64,000 bases of DNA. It comes from Dyadobacter sp. NIV53 (GTDB lineage: Bacteria > Bacteroidota > Bacteroidia > Cytophagales > Spirosomataceae). The notes under the pieces are model-generated. The model saw only the letters and a list, made by a program, of their open reading frames with translations, searched no databases and was not told where the DNA came from. Of the stretch, positions 54,738 to 63,950 are shown piece after piece. The DNA lies in contig NZ_CP081299.1 of assembly GCF_019711195.1 (NCBI RefSeq), forward strand, positions 186,001 through 250,000, given 5' to 3'. Position 1 is the first letter of the stretch. Each line of letters opens with the position of its first letter. The translations under genes were made by a program, and so were the position numbers.

Positions 54738-56365
54738 TTGATCAGCCCATTGGTAGAACTATCGTGATTAGTTACGGGCCAGTCATTTTGTAATTCGGGA
54801 TAGATTTTGCTTGCAAGTTGCTTCCCAAGCTCAACTCCCCATTGATCGAAACTGAAAATATTCCAGATAACACCCTGAACAAATATTTTATGTTCATACA
54901 TAGCAATCATACTGCCCAGTACCTTAGGAGTTATTTTTTTCAGCAGGAATGAGTTCGTAGGCTTGTTTCCCATGAATGCTTTAAAAGGGGTCAAAAAGTC
55001 AATCTCTTCCTTGCTTTTGCCTGCTGCTTCCAGCTCTGCTTTTGCTTCATCATACGTTTTACCATTCATAAGCGCTTCCGTTTGTGCGAAGAAATTAGAT
55101 AAAAGCATCTTATGATGGTCTCCAAGCGGATTATGGCTTATAGCCGGAGCTATGAAGTCGCAGGGAACGACTTTTGTTCCCTGGTGAATGAGCTGATAAA
55201 AAGCATGTTGCCCATTTGTGCCAGGTTCACCCCAAATAACCGGACCTGTCTGGTAATTTACAGGGTTGCCATCGCGCCCTACATATTTACCATTACTTTC
55301 CATGTCACCCTGCTGGAAATAGGCAGCAAAACGGTGCATATACTGATCATACGGTAAAATGGCATGCGACTGTGCATCAAAGAAATTGTTGTACCAAACG
55401 CCCAGTAAACCCAGAATTACAGGAATGTTCTTATCAAGTTTGGCAGTACGGAAATGTTTATCCATATCGTGTGCACCAGAAAGCAGCTGTTCAAAATTCT
55501 GGTAGCCTATAAAGCAGGAAATAGACAATCCGATAGCCGACCAAAGTGAATAACGCCCTCCTACCCAATCCCAGAAACCAAACATATTGTCGGGATCAAT
55601 ACCAAATTTTTCTATTTCGGACTGGTTTGTTGAAATAGCAACAAAATGCTTTTTAACATGTTCGTTATCTACGGCTTTGTCCAAAAACCATGAACGTGCA
55701 CTGAGTGCATTTGTCATCGTCTCCTGGGTTGTAAACGTTTTGGAAGCTATCATGAACAGCGTCGTCTCAGGATCAAGCGATTTTATAGTTTCCGCAATAT
55801 GTGTTCCGTCTACATTGGAAACAAAATGAACGTTCAAACCTTTCTTGCTGTATGCTTTTAATGCCTCAGTCACCATGACAGGTCCAAGATCACTTCCACC
55901 AATACCAATGTTTACTATGTCTGTGATTTCTTTTCCGGAATATCCTTTCCATGAACCGGAACGTACTCGGCCAGAGAAATCTTTCATTTTTGCCAGTACT
56001 TCGTTTACATCCGGCATGACATCTTTTCCATCCACCAAAACAGGTTCATTCGAACGGTTTCTTAATGCCGTATGCAATACTGCACGGCCTTCTGTAGCAT
56101 TGATTTTTTCGCCGGTAAACATTTGCTCAATCGCATCAGCCAACCCTGATTCTTCTGCCAGCTGTATAAGGTATGCCCGGGTACGTGTAGTAATCCTGTT
56201 TTTTGAATAATCCAGAACTATATCACCAAACCGGATCGAGAATTTTTTATGACGGTCAGGATCTTCTTCAAACAACGATTTCATATGTTTTTGCGAAATC
56301 GTTTTATAGTGGGATTTAAGCTTTTTATAAGCCGCCGACTGATCAAACGGTGTGGTTTTTAACAT
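54716..56365 (-). CDS. pgi: glucose-6-phosphate isomerase
   Basis: A 549-aa enzyme interconverting glucose 6-phosphate and fructose 6-phosphate in glycolysis and gluconeogenesis. Signatures are IGIGGSDLGPVMVTEAL, IASKTFTTQETMTNA, GGRYSLWSAIGLS, GTKVVPCDFIAP and the C-terminal FSFDQWGVELGKQLASKI with its catalytic Lys region. Full length. A TATTTTTG box at 56444-56437 (minus strand) may be its -7 element. It follows the isomerase-like gene by 112 bp on the same strand. Confidence 0.97.
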   Translation of the reverse strand: MLKTTPFDQSAAYKKLKSHYKTISQKHMKSLFEEDPDRHKKFSIRFGDIVLDYSKNRITTRTRAYLIQLAEESGLADAIEQMFTGEKINATEGRAVLHTALRNRSNEPVLVDGKDVMPDVNEVLAKMKDFSGRVRSGSWKGYSGKEITDIVNIGIGGSDLGPVMVTEALKAYSKKGLNVHFVSNVDGTHIAETIKSLDPETTLFMIASKTFTTQETMTNALSARSWFLDKAVDNEHVKKHFVAISTNQSEIEKFGIDPDNMFGFWDWVGGRYSLWSAIGLSISCFIGYQNFEQLLSGAHDMDKHFRTAKLDKNIPVILGLLGVWYNNFFDAQSHAILPYDQYMHRFAAYFQQGDMESNGKYVGRDGNPVNYQTGPVIWGEPGTNGQHAFYQLIHQGTKVVPCDFIAPAISHNPLGDHHKMLLSNFFAQTEALMNGKTYDEAKAELEAAGKSKEEIDFLTPFKAFMGNKPTNSFLLKKITPKVLGSMIAMYEHKIFVQGVIWNIFSFDQWGVELGKQLASKIYPELQNDWPVTNHDSSTNGLINQYKRWR

Positions 56366-56477
56366 TATTTTGAGGCTTTAATATGTGAAATAAAATTCAG
56401 AAGGTAAAAGTTGATTTTTTATAACTATACTATTTGCAAAAATAGGACATTACAACACGCTATACCACTTTTTCGTG

Positions 56478-57323
56478 TTAAACAGCATCACAAACACCCC
56501 GGAAATAACCCACCGACTCAGCGATTCCTGCTAATGGATCCTTCATATCTTTCTCATATTCAAGGCTGCACGAGCCTTCATATTTCACTTTTCTTAACAT
56601 CTTTACAAACGCAGGAATATCAATAATTCCACGACTTAGTTCACAAGTTGTACCTTCTTTGGTTGCAGCAGTTACGTTTTTCAAATGAATATCAAAAATT
56701 CTCTTGCCATACTTTCCCAGATCAGCCACCGAATCCTGATTATCGCGCTTATTATGACCCATATCAAAACAAAGCCCAATGCGTGGGTCAAGATCTTTTA
56801 CGTAACTGTAAACAGAGGCAGCACTTGGATATAGTTTATCTTCCGGTCCATGGTTATGGATCGCAAACCGGATATCATATTCTTTCACTTTTTTATCCAG
56901 GTAAGCCAGATCTTCATGCATCGGAATTCCGATGATCAGCTTCACTCCTGCTCTTTTTGCATAGTCAAAAGCATTATCAATTTCCTGTGTCGTTTTGGTA
57001 TAAATTGGCCCGACTGCATAACCTGTCACATCCGACTCTTTTAGTTTTGCATGAAATGCCGCAATTTCTTCTGTTGTACTCTTATAGGGAAGATGAAAAT
57101 CCTTGATACATAAATAATGCACATCAAGTTTTTTCATCATAGCCAGGGATTCATCGAGCTTAAAATGCAGAAAACTGTAACCAGCTACTCCAAGCTTAAA
57201 TAAGTCCTCTTTTTTATTATTAAGTGCTGAGGCAAAGCTTAATCCGGAAATCGCAGCAAAGCTACCTGCTACAATTCCGCCAATTCCCATTTTTACAAAA
57301 TCTCGTCTTGAATTCATATTCAT
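56478..57323 (-). CDS. sugar phosphate isomerase/epimerase-like TIM barrel, Tat-exported
   Basis: A protein of about 281 aa from ATG 57321-57323; ATG 57315-57317 (MNSRRDFVKMGIGG) is nearly as good, and an upstream ATG at 57395 adds 24 residues before the signal. NSRRDFVKMGIGGIVAGSFA is a clear twin-arginine signal. The xylose isomerase-like barrel has candidate ligands in RFAIHNHGPEDKLYP, IGLCFDMGHNKRDN, IFDIHLKNVT and SCSLEYEKDM. It is shorter than the first such gene (2735) and not a recent duplicate. Substrate unknown; context is carbohydrate use. Confidence 0.82.
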   Translation of the reverse strand: MNMNSRRDFVKMGIGGIVAGSFAAISGLSFASALNNKKEDLFKLGVAGYSFLHFKLDESLAMMKKLDVHYLCIKDFHLPYKSTTEEIAAFHAKLKESDVTGYAVGPIYTKTTQEIDNAFDYAKRAGVKLIIGIPMHEDLAYLDKKVKEYDIRFAIHNHGPEDKLYPSAASVYSYVKDLDPRIGLCFDMGHNKRDNQDSVADLGKYGKRIFDIHLKNVTAATKEGTTCELSRGIIDIPAFVKMLRKVKYEGSCSLEYEKDMKDPLAGIAESVGYFRGVCDAV

Positions 57324-57422
57324 ACGTGTATTGAAGTTACTTCTTTTCTTAGAAGTAAAAATTGGTTCAGATTTACCATTGAAGGAAATTTTCACACTGA
57401 TACCGGACGACAGTTGCCTATC

Positions 57423-58625
57423 TTAAATTTTCAGTTTTACTCCCAGTTTATTAATTAATCCTGTCAGTAGAATAACCAGTAAAGAAAAGGTAAGCGATTT
57501 TAATAATCCGATAACTCCTGTGCGTAAAAATAATGGCAAACTGATTCCTGCCAGTGTGATCACGGCGTACCAGATGTAAGGGATCAGGTAGCATGTCAGT
57601 GTTGCAGTTCCGGCTGGTTTTAACGGTAACGCCCAGTTTTTAATTTTTTTCAGGTCTGTCAGCCAGAAGAAAAATGAAAAGGCAAGAAAACTTATTCCAC
57701 TGCAAATACCAACCCAGGCAGGTGTAGCCCTGATTTTGGAAATTCCCCAGTAAGGCCTGGTTCCAAAACCATACAGCAAACTTAAAACCGCTAAAATTAC
57801 AAGTATGACCGGAAATATATTAGATTTTTCAGATTTTGAATAATGTATATAAATCACAGATGCTACCACACCTGCCATCGTAAAAGCCGGCATAGATCCA
57901 GATCCAACTATCCAGATATAATCTTTTATCCCATCAAGAATCTGAAGCATTCCTGCAAAATCGGATAGGTTAAAAAGTAGAAGAAAAACCCATACGGCAA
58001 CGACCCTTATTAAATTATCCTGACAAAAAACATATGCTGCTGCACATATCAGATATGACCAGCCAATTAGCCCAAGAATGCCATACCAATGCGTTTCCAT
58101 CCAGGATGGATTAGCTGCGTTACCACCTTTATAAATAGCGGCAAGACCGGCAAGGAGCAAATATCCCAATACTTTCAAAGCTTGAAATAATAATTTTTTA
58201 TCAGGATTATCGGGATACACATTCCAGATAAGGAAAAATGCAAGAACCATAAGTATTTCCCATACATACTTATTGATAATCATTCCTTCCGGGACTATAT
58301 TCTCATAATTAACAATAAAAATACCCATTATCAAAAGAGCAAAACTGCGCTCAACAATGTGAATCAGGAGTGTTTTTGTATCATCGCCTTTTGATTTCCT
58401 ATTGGCGACAGCAAACGGAATGGATAGACCGACAATAAACAAAAAAGCCGGGAAAACAACATCTGACAAACCCATGTCATCAGCAGCTGCTTCACTGTGT
58501 TCCAGCCACTTTGGAACGTCCTTCAAGGACCAGAGGTCATTCACAAAGATCATGAGGAACATGGTAAATGCACGAAAAATATCAATTGAATCTAAACGGA
58601 TGGACGAAGTTTTCAAAGTATGCAT
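57423..58625 (-). CDS. DUF5009/heparan-alpha-glucosaminide acetyltransferase-like membrane protein
   Basis: A protein of about 400 aa from ATG 58623-58625 (MHTLKTSSIRLDSIDIFRA). An upstream ATG at 58682 overlaps the previous gene and is less likely. About ten to eleven TM helices. The opening RLDSIDIFRAFTMFLMIFVND and the following LSDVVFPAFLFIVGLSIPFAV are typical of the family related to lysosomal HGSNAT, which transfers acetyl groups across a membrane to a glucosamine end. Adjacent to a GH20-like gene, which fits amino-sugar metabolism. Acceptor not shown. Confidence 0.8.
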   Translation of the reverse strand: MHTLKTSSIRLDSIDIFRAFTMFLMIFVNDLWSLKDVPKWLEHSEAAADDMGLSDVVFPAFLFIVGLSIPFAVANRKSKGDDTKTLLIHIVERSFALLIMGIFIVNYENIVPEGMIINKYVWEILMVLAFFLIWNVYPDNPDKKLLFQALKVLGYLLLAGLAAIYKGGNAANPSWMETHWYGILGLIGWSYLICAAAYVFCQDNLIRVVAVWVFLLLFNLSDFAGMLQILDGIKDYIWIVGSGSMPAFTMAGVVASVIYIHYSKSEKSNIFPVILVILAVLSLLYGFGTRPYWGISKIRATPAWVGICSGISFLAFSFFFWLTDLKKIKNWALPLKPAGTATLTCYLIPYIWYAVITLAGISLPLFLRTGVIGLLKSLTFSLLVILLTGLINKLGVKLKI

Positions 58626-58662
58626 GGAGGCGAGTAAAGTAAAAATGATGGACAGTTTATGA

Positions 58663-59760
58663 CTATTTGTTAATGGCTTCAAAAAGCTGCGTAAAACATT
58701 CTACTTGTCCGTCTTTTTTTGAAGTATCCGTTTTTGCATTGTCCATTGCGTTTAAAAAACTGCCAGCTCCGGACCAAATTGTTTGCATCATACCCTGGTA
58801 ACGGCCAGCCAGTTTCGGATTTACTTTTGCTTTGTAAGTTTTGTAATCTTCATACTGGGACAATGCAATTTGTGGTTTATTCCATACACAGGTTATCACA
58901 TTAAAGCCTTTCATGGAAAGGTAAGCAGCTGTTGGCTCCGACCTTACGTAGTGCCAGTCACAAATCATTACATCCTTGGGTATCATGTCAACTGCCGGAT
59001 ACGTATTGTTTTCACTTGCCTCCCACATGCCCAATCCTGTTTCTTTTCCATCAAGCAAGCGATCGCCCCATATCCAGAGCTTACGGTCTTTTCCGGCCAG
59101 ATGATCCCGGATTTCAGCCACTTCATTTGCGAACAGGATCGCCTTGTTTTTACCTTTGCAACGTGGGCAACTATCTTCGCCTATATAAAAAACTTCATCC
59201 AGACCAGCATGAAAGTCTTTGGCCTCAAAAACATCCATAATTTCGTCCACAAGGCTAAAAACAACCTTATGAACATCCGGATGGAGCGGACAATAACTTT
59301 TGCAATATAACCCGTCTGCATTGGGCCATACGTATTTTTCAGGCATTTTCACATTTGGTGTTTCGTCAAACTGGGGATAAACGCGAAGCAGATTGGTAGT
59401 TTTTGAAGCCCATGACTGATGGCCCAGAAGGTTAATCTGGGGAATGAGATTGATGTTATTGGTTTTACAAATTGAAACAATTTTCCTGATCTGTTCTTTC
59501 GATAAAGCACTTGAATCACGAAGTTCCGGATGTGATTCAAACTGATAATTAAAATCCACGCGCAGTATAAGCATATTTACGTTTCTTGGAACAAGTTCCT
59601 TTTCGATGAATGTCAGAAATCTTTCGTGTTCGGAAGGTTCAGGAGCAGCAATACAAAATCCCCTAATTTCAGTTGTGGAGTCGGTTGTAATTGGCAACAC
59701 AGGGAGTACCATTCCCTGTGTAATGCCGATTGTCAATAAAACGAAGAGTGATCTTATCAT
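58663..59760 (-). CDS. GH20-like (beta-N-acetylhexosaminidase-type) secreted protein
   Basis: A protein of about 365 aa from ATG 59758-59760 (MIRSLFVLLTIGITQG), giving a signal peptide; the frame is open 21 codons further upstream. TIM-barrel motifs include NLIPQINLLGHQSWA and the HxGxDE catalytic acid site in FHAGLDEVFYIGEDSC, the GH20 hallmark. There is a CxxC pair (CPRCKG) after it. It is short compared with classical GH20 enzymes (no visible N-terminal GH20b domain). The acyltransferase gene begins 37 bp downstream. Confidence 0.8.
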   Translation of the reverse strand: MIRSLFVLLTIGITQGMVLPVLPITTDSTTEIRGFCIAAPEPSEHERFLTFIEKELVPRNVNMLILRVDFNYQFESHPELRDSSALSKEQIRKIVSICKTNNINLIPQINLLGHQSWASKTTNLLRVYPQFDETPNVKMPEKYVWPNADGLYCKSYCPLHPDVHKVVFSLVDEIMDVFEAKDFHAGLDEVFYIGEDSCPRCKGKNKAILFANEVAEIRDHLAGKDRKLWIWGDRLLDGKETGLGMWEASENNTYPAVDMIPKDVMICDWHYVRSEPTAAYLSMKGFNVITCVWNKPQIALSQYEDYKTYKAKVNPKLAGRYQGMMQTIWSGAGSFLNAMDNAKTDTSKKDGQVECFTQLFEAINK

Positions 59761-59829
59761 GGTTACAAGGTTTAGAAAATCGAATATAATGTTATTCCCT
59801 GTAATATGATACGGATGAAACACCTGTTT

Positions 59830-59986
59830 CTAACCTTCGTAAGCATTCTTCAAAGCCCCTATGTCCATTTTTACCATTTGCAGCATGGCATCCATTACCC
59901 TTTGAATTTTTAAAAACGGAAACGTAGAAATTCATAGCTTCTTCTACTTTTCCGTCGAACCATAAAAATGGTATTATCTTTTGCAT
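59830..59986 (-). pseudogene. remnant of a PhnB-like VOC protein with internal deletion
   Basis: The first 30 codons (MQKIIPFLWFDGKVEEAMNF, then YVSVFKNSK) are the exact start type of PhnB/3-demethylubiquinone-methyltransferase-like VOC proteins. From 59898 downward the other frame reads RVMDAMLQMVKMDIGALKNAYEG and stops at 59830-59832, the normal end of the same family. About 100 central residues are missing, and the two ends are joined out of frame near 59898-59905. As read in one frame it would be a 64-aa nonsense product. Confidence 0.8.
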
Positions 59987-60023
59987 CGTGTCCGGGAGAT
60001 TGAAATGATTGAATAATCCAAGA

Positions 60024-60042
60024 TTAACACATAGTGTGTTAA
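60024..60042. promoter_or_regulatory. perfect palindrome TTAACACA-TAG-TGTGTTAA
   Basis: Eight-base arms around three bases, in the 101-bp gap between the GH36-like gene's end and the VOC remnant's start. It has the size and symmetry of a repressor operator; no T-run, so not a terminator. Confidence 0.5.
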
Positions 60043-60087
60043 ATGTAAAATTATCAGGTCAATTAATAATTTACACTCTGCAATTAA

Positions 60088-62280
60088 TCATTTCTCTCCT
60101 TCAACCACCAGCCAGGTGTAACTATTTGCAGGGATTTTTACGGCTACTACCACTTCATAATTCCGGCTCACCTTGTAGGTTTTAGCTATATTTTCTTTTT
60201 CCCTGACACTTACTGAATTGTGCAGGTTCGTATAATAAACCGGCAACCGCACGGAACGCATAATTTCCTGCTTCAAAGGATTATAAAGCATTATTAAGCC
60301 TTTATGTTTTAATGCCGGGTTTACGTGCATAATTCCATCCCAATCCCGGCCGTCCGCCCGGCCTAAATGTATAATGTCCGAATTCAGGATCAAACGGTAT
60401 TTTTTGTACCAGGTAATCACTTTTGTAACTGTATTACGGGTTTCCTCCGTATCATATAGCCTTGGGCCACGGTAACAAGCCTGAATTCCTGCTCCATAAT
60501 ATTGCATCATCAGTTGTTCATAAGCATCCAAATGCTCTGACAATGGTTCCAGTACCGCATCAGCATTTCCACCCTGGTATTTAACCAGCGGTACAAACCC
60601 CCAAACCATAGAAGGAGTTTCATTCCAGGTGGCATCAAATATGTTTTGCCGGTTCAGTATTTTTTGCTGATCTCTTGACAATGAAAAATTGACTTCCCTG
60701 TATCCGAGCCCGATTTTATTGGTACCATCGAGAAAATACCAGTCAGGTGCGTTGACATATACACCGTTTTCATTGCACCAATGGTACAACCCCTTTTGTA
60801 ATTCCATTTGGCGCCATTGCGAATCATGCAATCCTTCATGTCCGGGATGTGTTGTGGAAGCGCATACATCACCGGGATAAGGGCCGTCGTTTTCAAAAAT
60901 ATTGAAACCAGTATAGGTCATAAATATTTTCAACTTTTCAATATAATTTAATCCCCATTTGCTTCCCATACAAGGGGCATTTCCAAAAAAAGCGCCGCCA
61001 GGCTTACCAGTATTAGGATCAATTACATCATCTTCATCACTAATTTTTCTGGAACTGAATAGTGAATAACTTCCAATAAAAACTTGCTTGCCATGCGCAT
61101 AATCGGCCAATTTTTTCCATTTTTTCAAATTTGCTGCCGTCGTATCTTCCATGTTGCAATGGCTTCCAAAACTTAGGATTAAAGCTTCATATCCCATAGC
61201 AGCACACTGGTCAATCGCTGTCATAACTTCTTCATCATTTTTGCTGACCAAATGCATAAAAATGGGATTGGTAGTGATCCAGGGTGCAATTTTCCGGTAC
61301 ATTTTCCGTATTGCCAACCCTTTTCGTTCCCTGTCATAATTGTCCTGAAGGAGTTCATAGGTACGAACAGACTCTAACTTTTCTCCTTTTTTTAAAGATA
61401 CACCCATGTTAATATTAGGATGCACTTCCAATAGACAAGGTGTTTGGAAATCATAATTCACTTGCGAAGTATATGCGGGATCCACTTTCCAATGCGTTGC
61501 CTGGTCGCTCAACGGATAACGCATGGCATTATTAAATGCAAAATTATTTTCAATATAAATTCCATTCGGTTTTGCCATCTTCTCAGGACTTCCCACCACA
61601 GCACTTTCTTCTTCTACAACTGCCAGAATTTCATTGACAATCTGGTCAACAATTACAGAACCGCCGGTGGTATTTTGAATAGTGACTGATTTACTTAAAA
61701 GCGGAATACCGTCGTAAATGGTGTAGTGAACGGATACCTGTAAACCTTGTACTTCCGGCAAAGAAGATTTGTACTTGAATGTAATTGTTTTTCCAGTTGC
61801 CAGATTTTTATCCGGGGTCCACATGGACGTTTTCCAATGCAATTCAGGTTTTATTTCACCAAGAATGTAGTTGGTAAAATGGAAAGCACTGTCTGATAAT
61901 ATCAATTGATCAACCCATTCAGGTAATAAATAGCCGTTTTCTTTTTGCCCGCTTAATCCACCGATATTATAATTTTTACCGTTAATCATTAAGCGTGCTT
62001 CTGGTTTTACAGCTCTTAACAACTGCTGTCCGGTTGTCAGGTTTTTAAAATCTATACAGGCAACATCAGGTGAAATCCTGAACGTACGTTTAACCAGTCC
62101 ATTATAAAGAATAATGTCCTTTCCATCTTGTGATCTATAAATTCCCGCTTTTTCTTGTACAGGGCTAACCAGCCAGTCTGTTTCGTTTTTTTGATCGAAT
62201 TTAGTGTTCCAGACTGATAAATTCTGGGCTTGGATACGTGTAAAGCAAACAATTATCAGGAGAAAAGCAGTGATTTTCAT
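60088..62280 (-). CDS. secreted glycoside hydrolase, GH36/alpha-galactosidase-like
   Basis: A 730-aa protein with a signal peptide (MKITAFLLIIVCFTRIQAQ). An N-terminal beta-sandwich (about 25-330) precedes a TIM barrel (about 340-620) and a C-terminal beta domain. Barrel strands include YEALILSFGSHCNMEDT, FNIFENDGPYPGDVCAST and NAPDWYFLDGTNKIGLGYRE, whose Asp residues are the likely nucleophile and acid. The layout resembles GH36/GH27-type alpha-galactosidases, but the similarity is distant, so linkage and sugar are uncertain. First gene of a minus-strand carbohydrate group. Confidence 0.7.
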   Translation of the reverse strand: MKITAFLLIIVCFTRIQAQNLSVWNTKFDQKNETDWLVSPVQEKAGIYRSQDGKDIILYNGLVKRTFRISPDVACIDFKNLTTGQQLLRAVKPEARLMINGKNYNIGGLSGQKENGYLLPEWVDQLILSDSAFHFTNYILGEIKPELHWKTSMWTPDKNLATGKTITFKYKSSLPEVQGLQVSVHYTIYDGIPLLSKSVTIQNTTGGSVIVDQIVNEILAVVEEESAVVGSPEKMAKPNGIYIENNFAFNNAMRYPLSDQATHWKVDPAYTSQVNYDFQTPCLLEVHPNINMGVSLKKGEKLESVRTYELLQDNYDRERKGLAIRKMYRKIAPWITTNPIFMHLVSKNDEEVMTAIDQCAAMGYEALILSFGSHCNMEDTTAANLKKWKKLADYAHGKQVFIGSYSLFSSRKISDEDDVIDPNTGKPGGAFFGNAPCMGSKWGLNYIEKLKIFMTYTGFNIFENDGPYPGDVCASTTHPGHEGLHDSQWRQMELQKGLYHWCNENGVYVNAPDWYFLDGTNKIGLGYREVNFSLSRDQQKILNRQNIFDATWNETPSMVWGFVPLVKYQGGNADAVLEPLSEHLDAYEQLMMQYYGAGIQACYRGPRLYDTEETRNTVTKVITWYKKYRLILNSDIIHLGRADGRDWDGIMHVNPALKHKGLIMLYNPLKQEIMRSVRLPVYYTNLHNSVSVREKENIAKTYKVSRNYEVVVAVKIPANSYTWLVVEGEK

Positions 62281-62373
62281 TCAATTCGGGTCAGGTAAAA
62301 TTTCAGGTATTTACATATTTACTACTTATAACATGAAAATCCCGGCCATTCTACTCATGAAAATCTAATTGAA

Positions 62374-63114
62374 TCAGGATTTTGCAAGTTCAAGCTCACT
62401 GCAATAACGGATTGCTTTTTTCAAATCTTCTTCGTCATTAAAATCTATCTTCGTTGCATTCAGATATTTAACGATGGCACTTTTATTTCTTGAAAATATT
62501 TTAAGGAGATTGTGTTTGTCGGCATGAAAAGAACGTCCATTCATATCAACAATAAAATACGAAAGGTCTGGTCTTAAAAGTACTATATTATTAATAGGCA
62601 ACGATGTTGTAACACCACTGATCGGATCAGTGTAATTGGCAGTATTTGATACCGAACCCTGTTCGTTTTTGTTATTATAAGCGCCCTTTTTCTCAATACC
62701 ACCCATTTTGTACCGGTGTTTCTTGGTAAGCATAATATTTCCAAACTCCTCTACTACCTGCATGTAACCGTTAACCGGATCAGCATGAAATATAAATTTC
62801 CCGATTTCCGCATAACTAACCCTGTTGTTTTTGTCTATAAGAAGCGTATCGCCTTTATGATCGATATACATGACTTCTCCATTCAGATAACAATAATTCA
62901 GTTTGGCTGGCGTGAATTTTCCATTTGCAAAGTATAGCTTTCCACTCTGAAAATCCATAAACTGAAAACGATCCTGTGTCGAAATATGCTTAGTTGCATC
63001 CTGTCCATTCTTAAAACGAAGAACTTTGGTCGGCTGAGCATAAGATGTGTAAACCAGCATAAAGAATGCAATTATAGAAACCGGCCATTTTATCAACAAC
63101 TGAAAAGTGATCAT
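62374..63114 (-). CDS. secreted protein of unknown function, paralogue of next gene
   Basis: A 246-aa protein with a signal peptide ending near SYAQP. It shares with the upstream neighbour the order: NGQDAT/NGTDIS segment, GKLYFANGKFTPAKLNYCYLNGEV, a DTLLIDKNNRVSYAEIGKFIF segment, EEFGNIMLTKKHRYKMGG, a Ser/Asn/Gly-rich linker, and a C-terminal KIDFNDEEDLKKAIRY. This pattern of short beta strands is seen in Bacteroidota secreted proteins with no assigned role. It follows its paralogue by 22 bp. Confidence 0.75.
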   Translation of the reverse strand: MITFQLLIKWPVSIIAFFMLVYTSYAQPTKVLRFKNGQDATKHISTQDRFQFMDFQSGKLYFANGKFTPAKLNYCYLNGEVMYIDHKGDTLLIDKNNRVSYAEIGKFIFHADPVNGYMQVVEEFGNIMLTKKHRYKMGGIEKKGAYNNKNEQGSVSNTANYTDPISGVTTSLPINNIVLLRPDLSYFIVDMNGRSFHADKHNLLKIFSRNKSAIVKYLNATKIDFNDEEDLKKAIRYCSELELAKS

Positions 63115-63136
63115 ATTAATGAATTTTGTTAGAGGA

Positions 63137-63844
63137 TTATTTTACTGAAGAACTGAATTGCAGAAGATTAATCAAATCCTGCTCATTATTAAAATCGATG
63201 TCATTCTCTTTTAAATATCCGTTCAAAATTCTCTTTTTTTCAGGATAAATTTTAAACAGGCTTGCCTTATTGGCTAAATAGAACCTTTGATTCTTATCAA
63301 TTAAATAATAGATCGATTTTTTTCTTAAAACTGCTTTGTCGTTTCCCTTCAATCCGAGAGCCACACCATTGCCATTGTTAAAAGAAGAGTAACTTGAAAT
63401 AGAAGATGTTGCGGAATACTGATCATAGGCAGAATACTTTTCTTTCCCCATTATCATCAGCCTTTGTTTTTCGGCAAGCTTTATTTCACCAAAATTATTT
63501 TTTAGCCAAATGTGCCCATTCTTACGAACGTAATAAAACAGGTCATTACCAATTTCTATTCTGTCGATAAAATCATTATCGGCAAGCATCAGTGTGTCAT
63601 TTTGAAGATTAATAAACTGGATTTCCCCATGAAATAAGCTGTAATTCAGTTTTGCAGTAGAAATTTTACCATTTCGAAAGTACACTTTGCCATTCCTGAA
63701 TAATTCATACTTGTACCGTTCCCCAAAAGGTATGGCTTGTGAAATATCTGTTCCGTTTTTTACCTTATAGGTATTACCAGTGCTTTGAGCAAAAGAACTG
63801 ATACTTATCAGGAAATAAATTGGAGTTAGAATGCAGATTTTCAT
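63137..63844 (-). CDS. secreted protein of unknown function, paralogue of previous gene
   Basis: A 235-aa protein with a signal peptide ending near SSFAQS. Aligned features with the 62374 gene are GKVYFRNGKISTAKLNYSLFHGEI, DTLMLADNDFIDRIEIGNDLFYY, NFGEIKLAEKQRLMIMG, a Ser/Asn/Tyr-rich linker and NDIDFNNEQDLINLL at the end. Moderately diverged, so the duplication is not recent. The two genes are probably co-transcribed. No catalytic motif seen. Confidence 0.75.
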   Translation of the reverse strand: MKICILTPIYFLISISSFAQSTGNTYKVKNGTDISQAIPFGERYKYELFRNGKVYFRNGKISTAKLNYSLFHGEIQFINLQNDTLMLADNDFIDRIEIGNDLFYYVRKNGHIWLKNNFGEIKLAEKQRLMIMGKEKYSAYDQYSATSSISSYSSFNNGNGVALGLKGNDKAVLRKKSIYYLIDKNQRFYLANKASLFKIYPEKKRILNGYLKENDIDFNNEQDLINLLQFSSSVK

Positions 63845-63950
63845 AGACTAAAATCCTAAATCATTGTTATTACATTTATATTATCTAAAAATACAATTAA
63901 ATAATTATAAAACTGCAATCCAATTATGCTCTGTTTAAACCCTGATTATT

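Noticed and set aside
58783..59310. 175-codon plus-strand frame opposite the GH20-like gene
   Set aside because: Antisense to the catalytic barrel; no start context and no recognisable domain.
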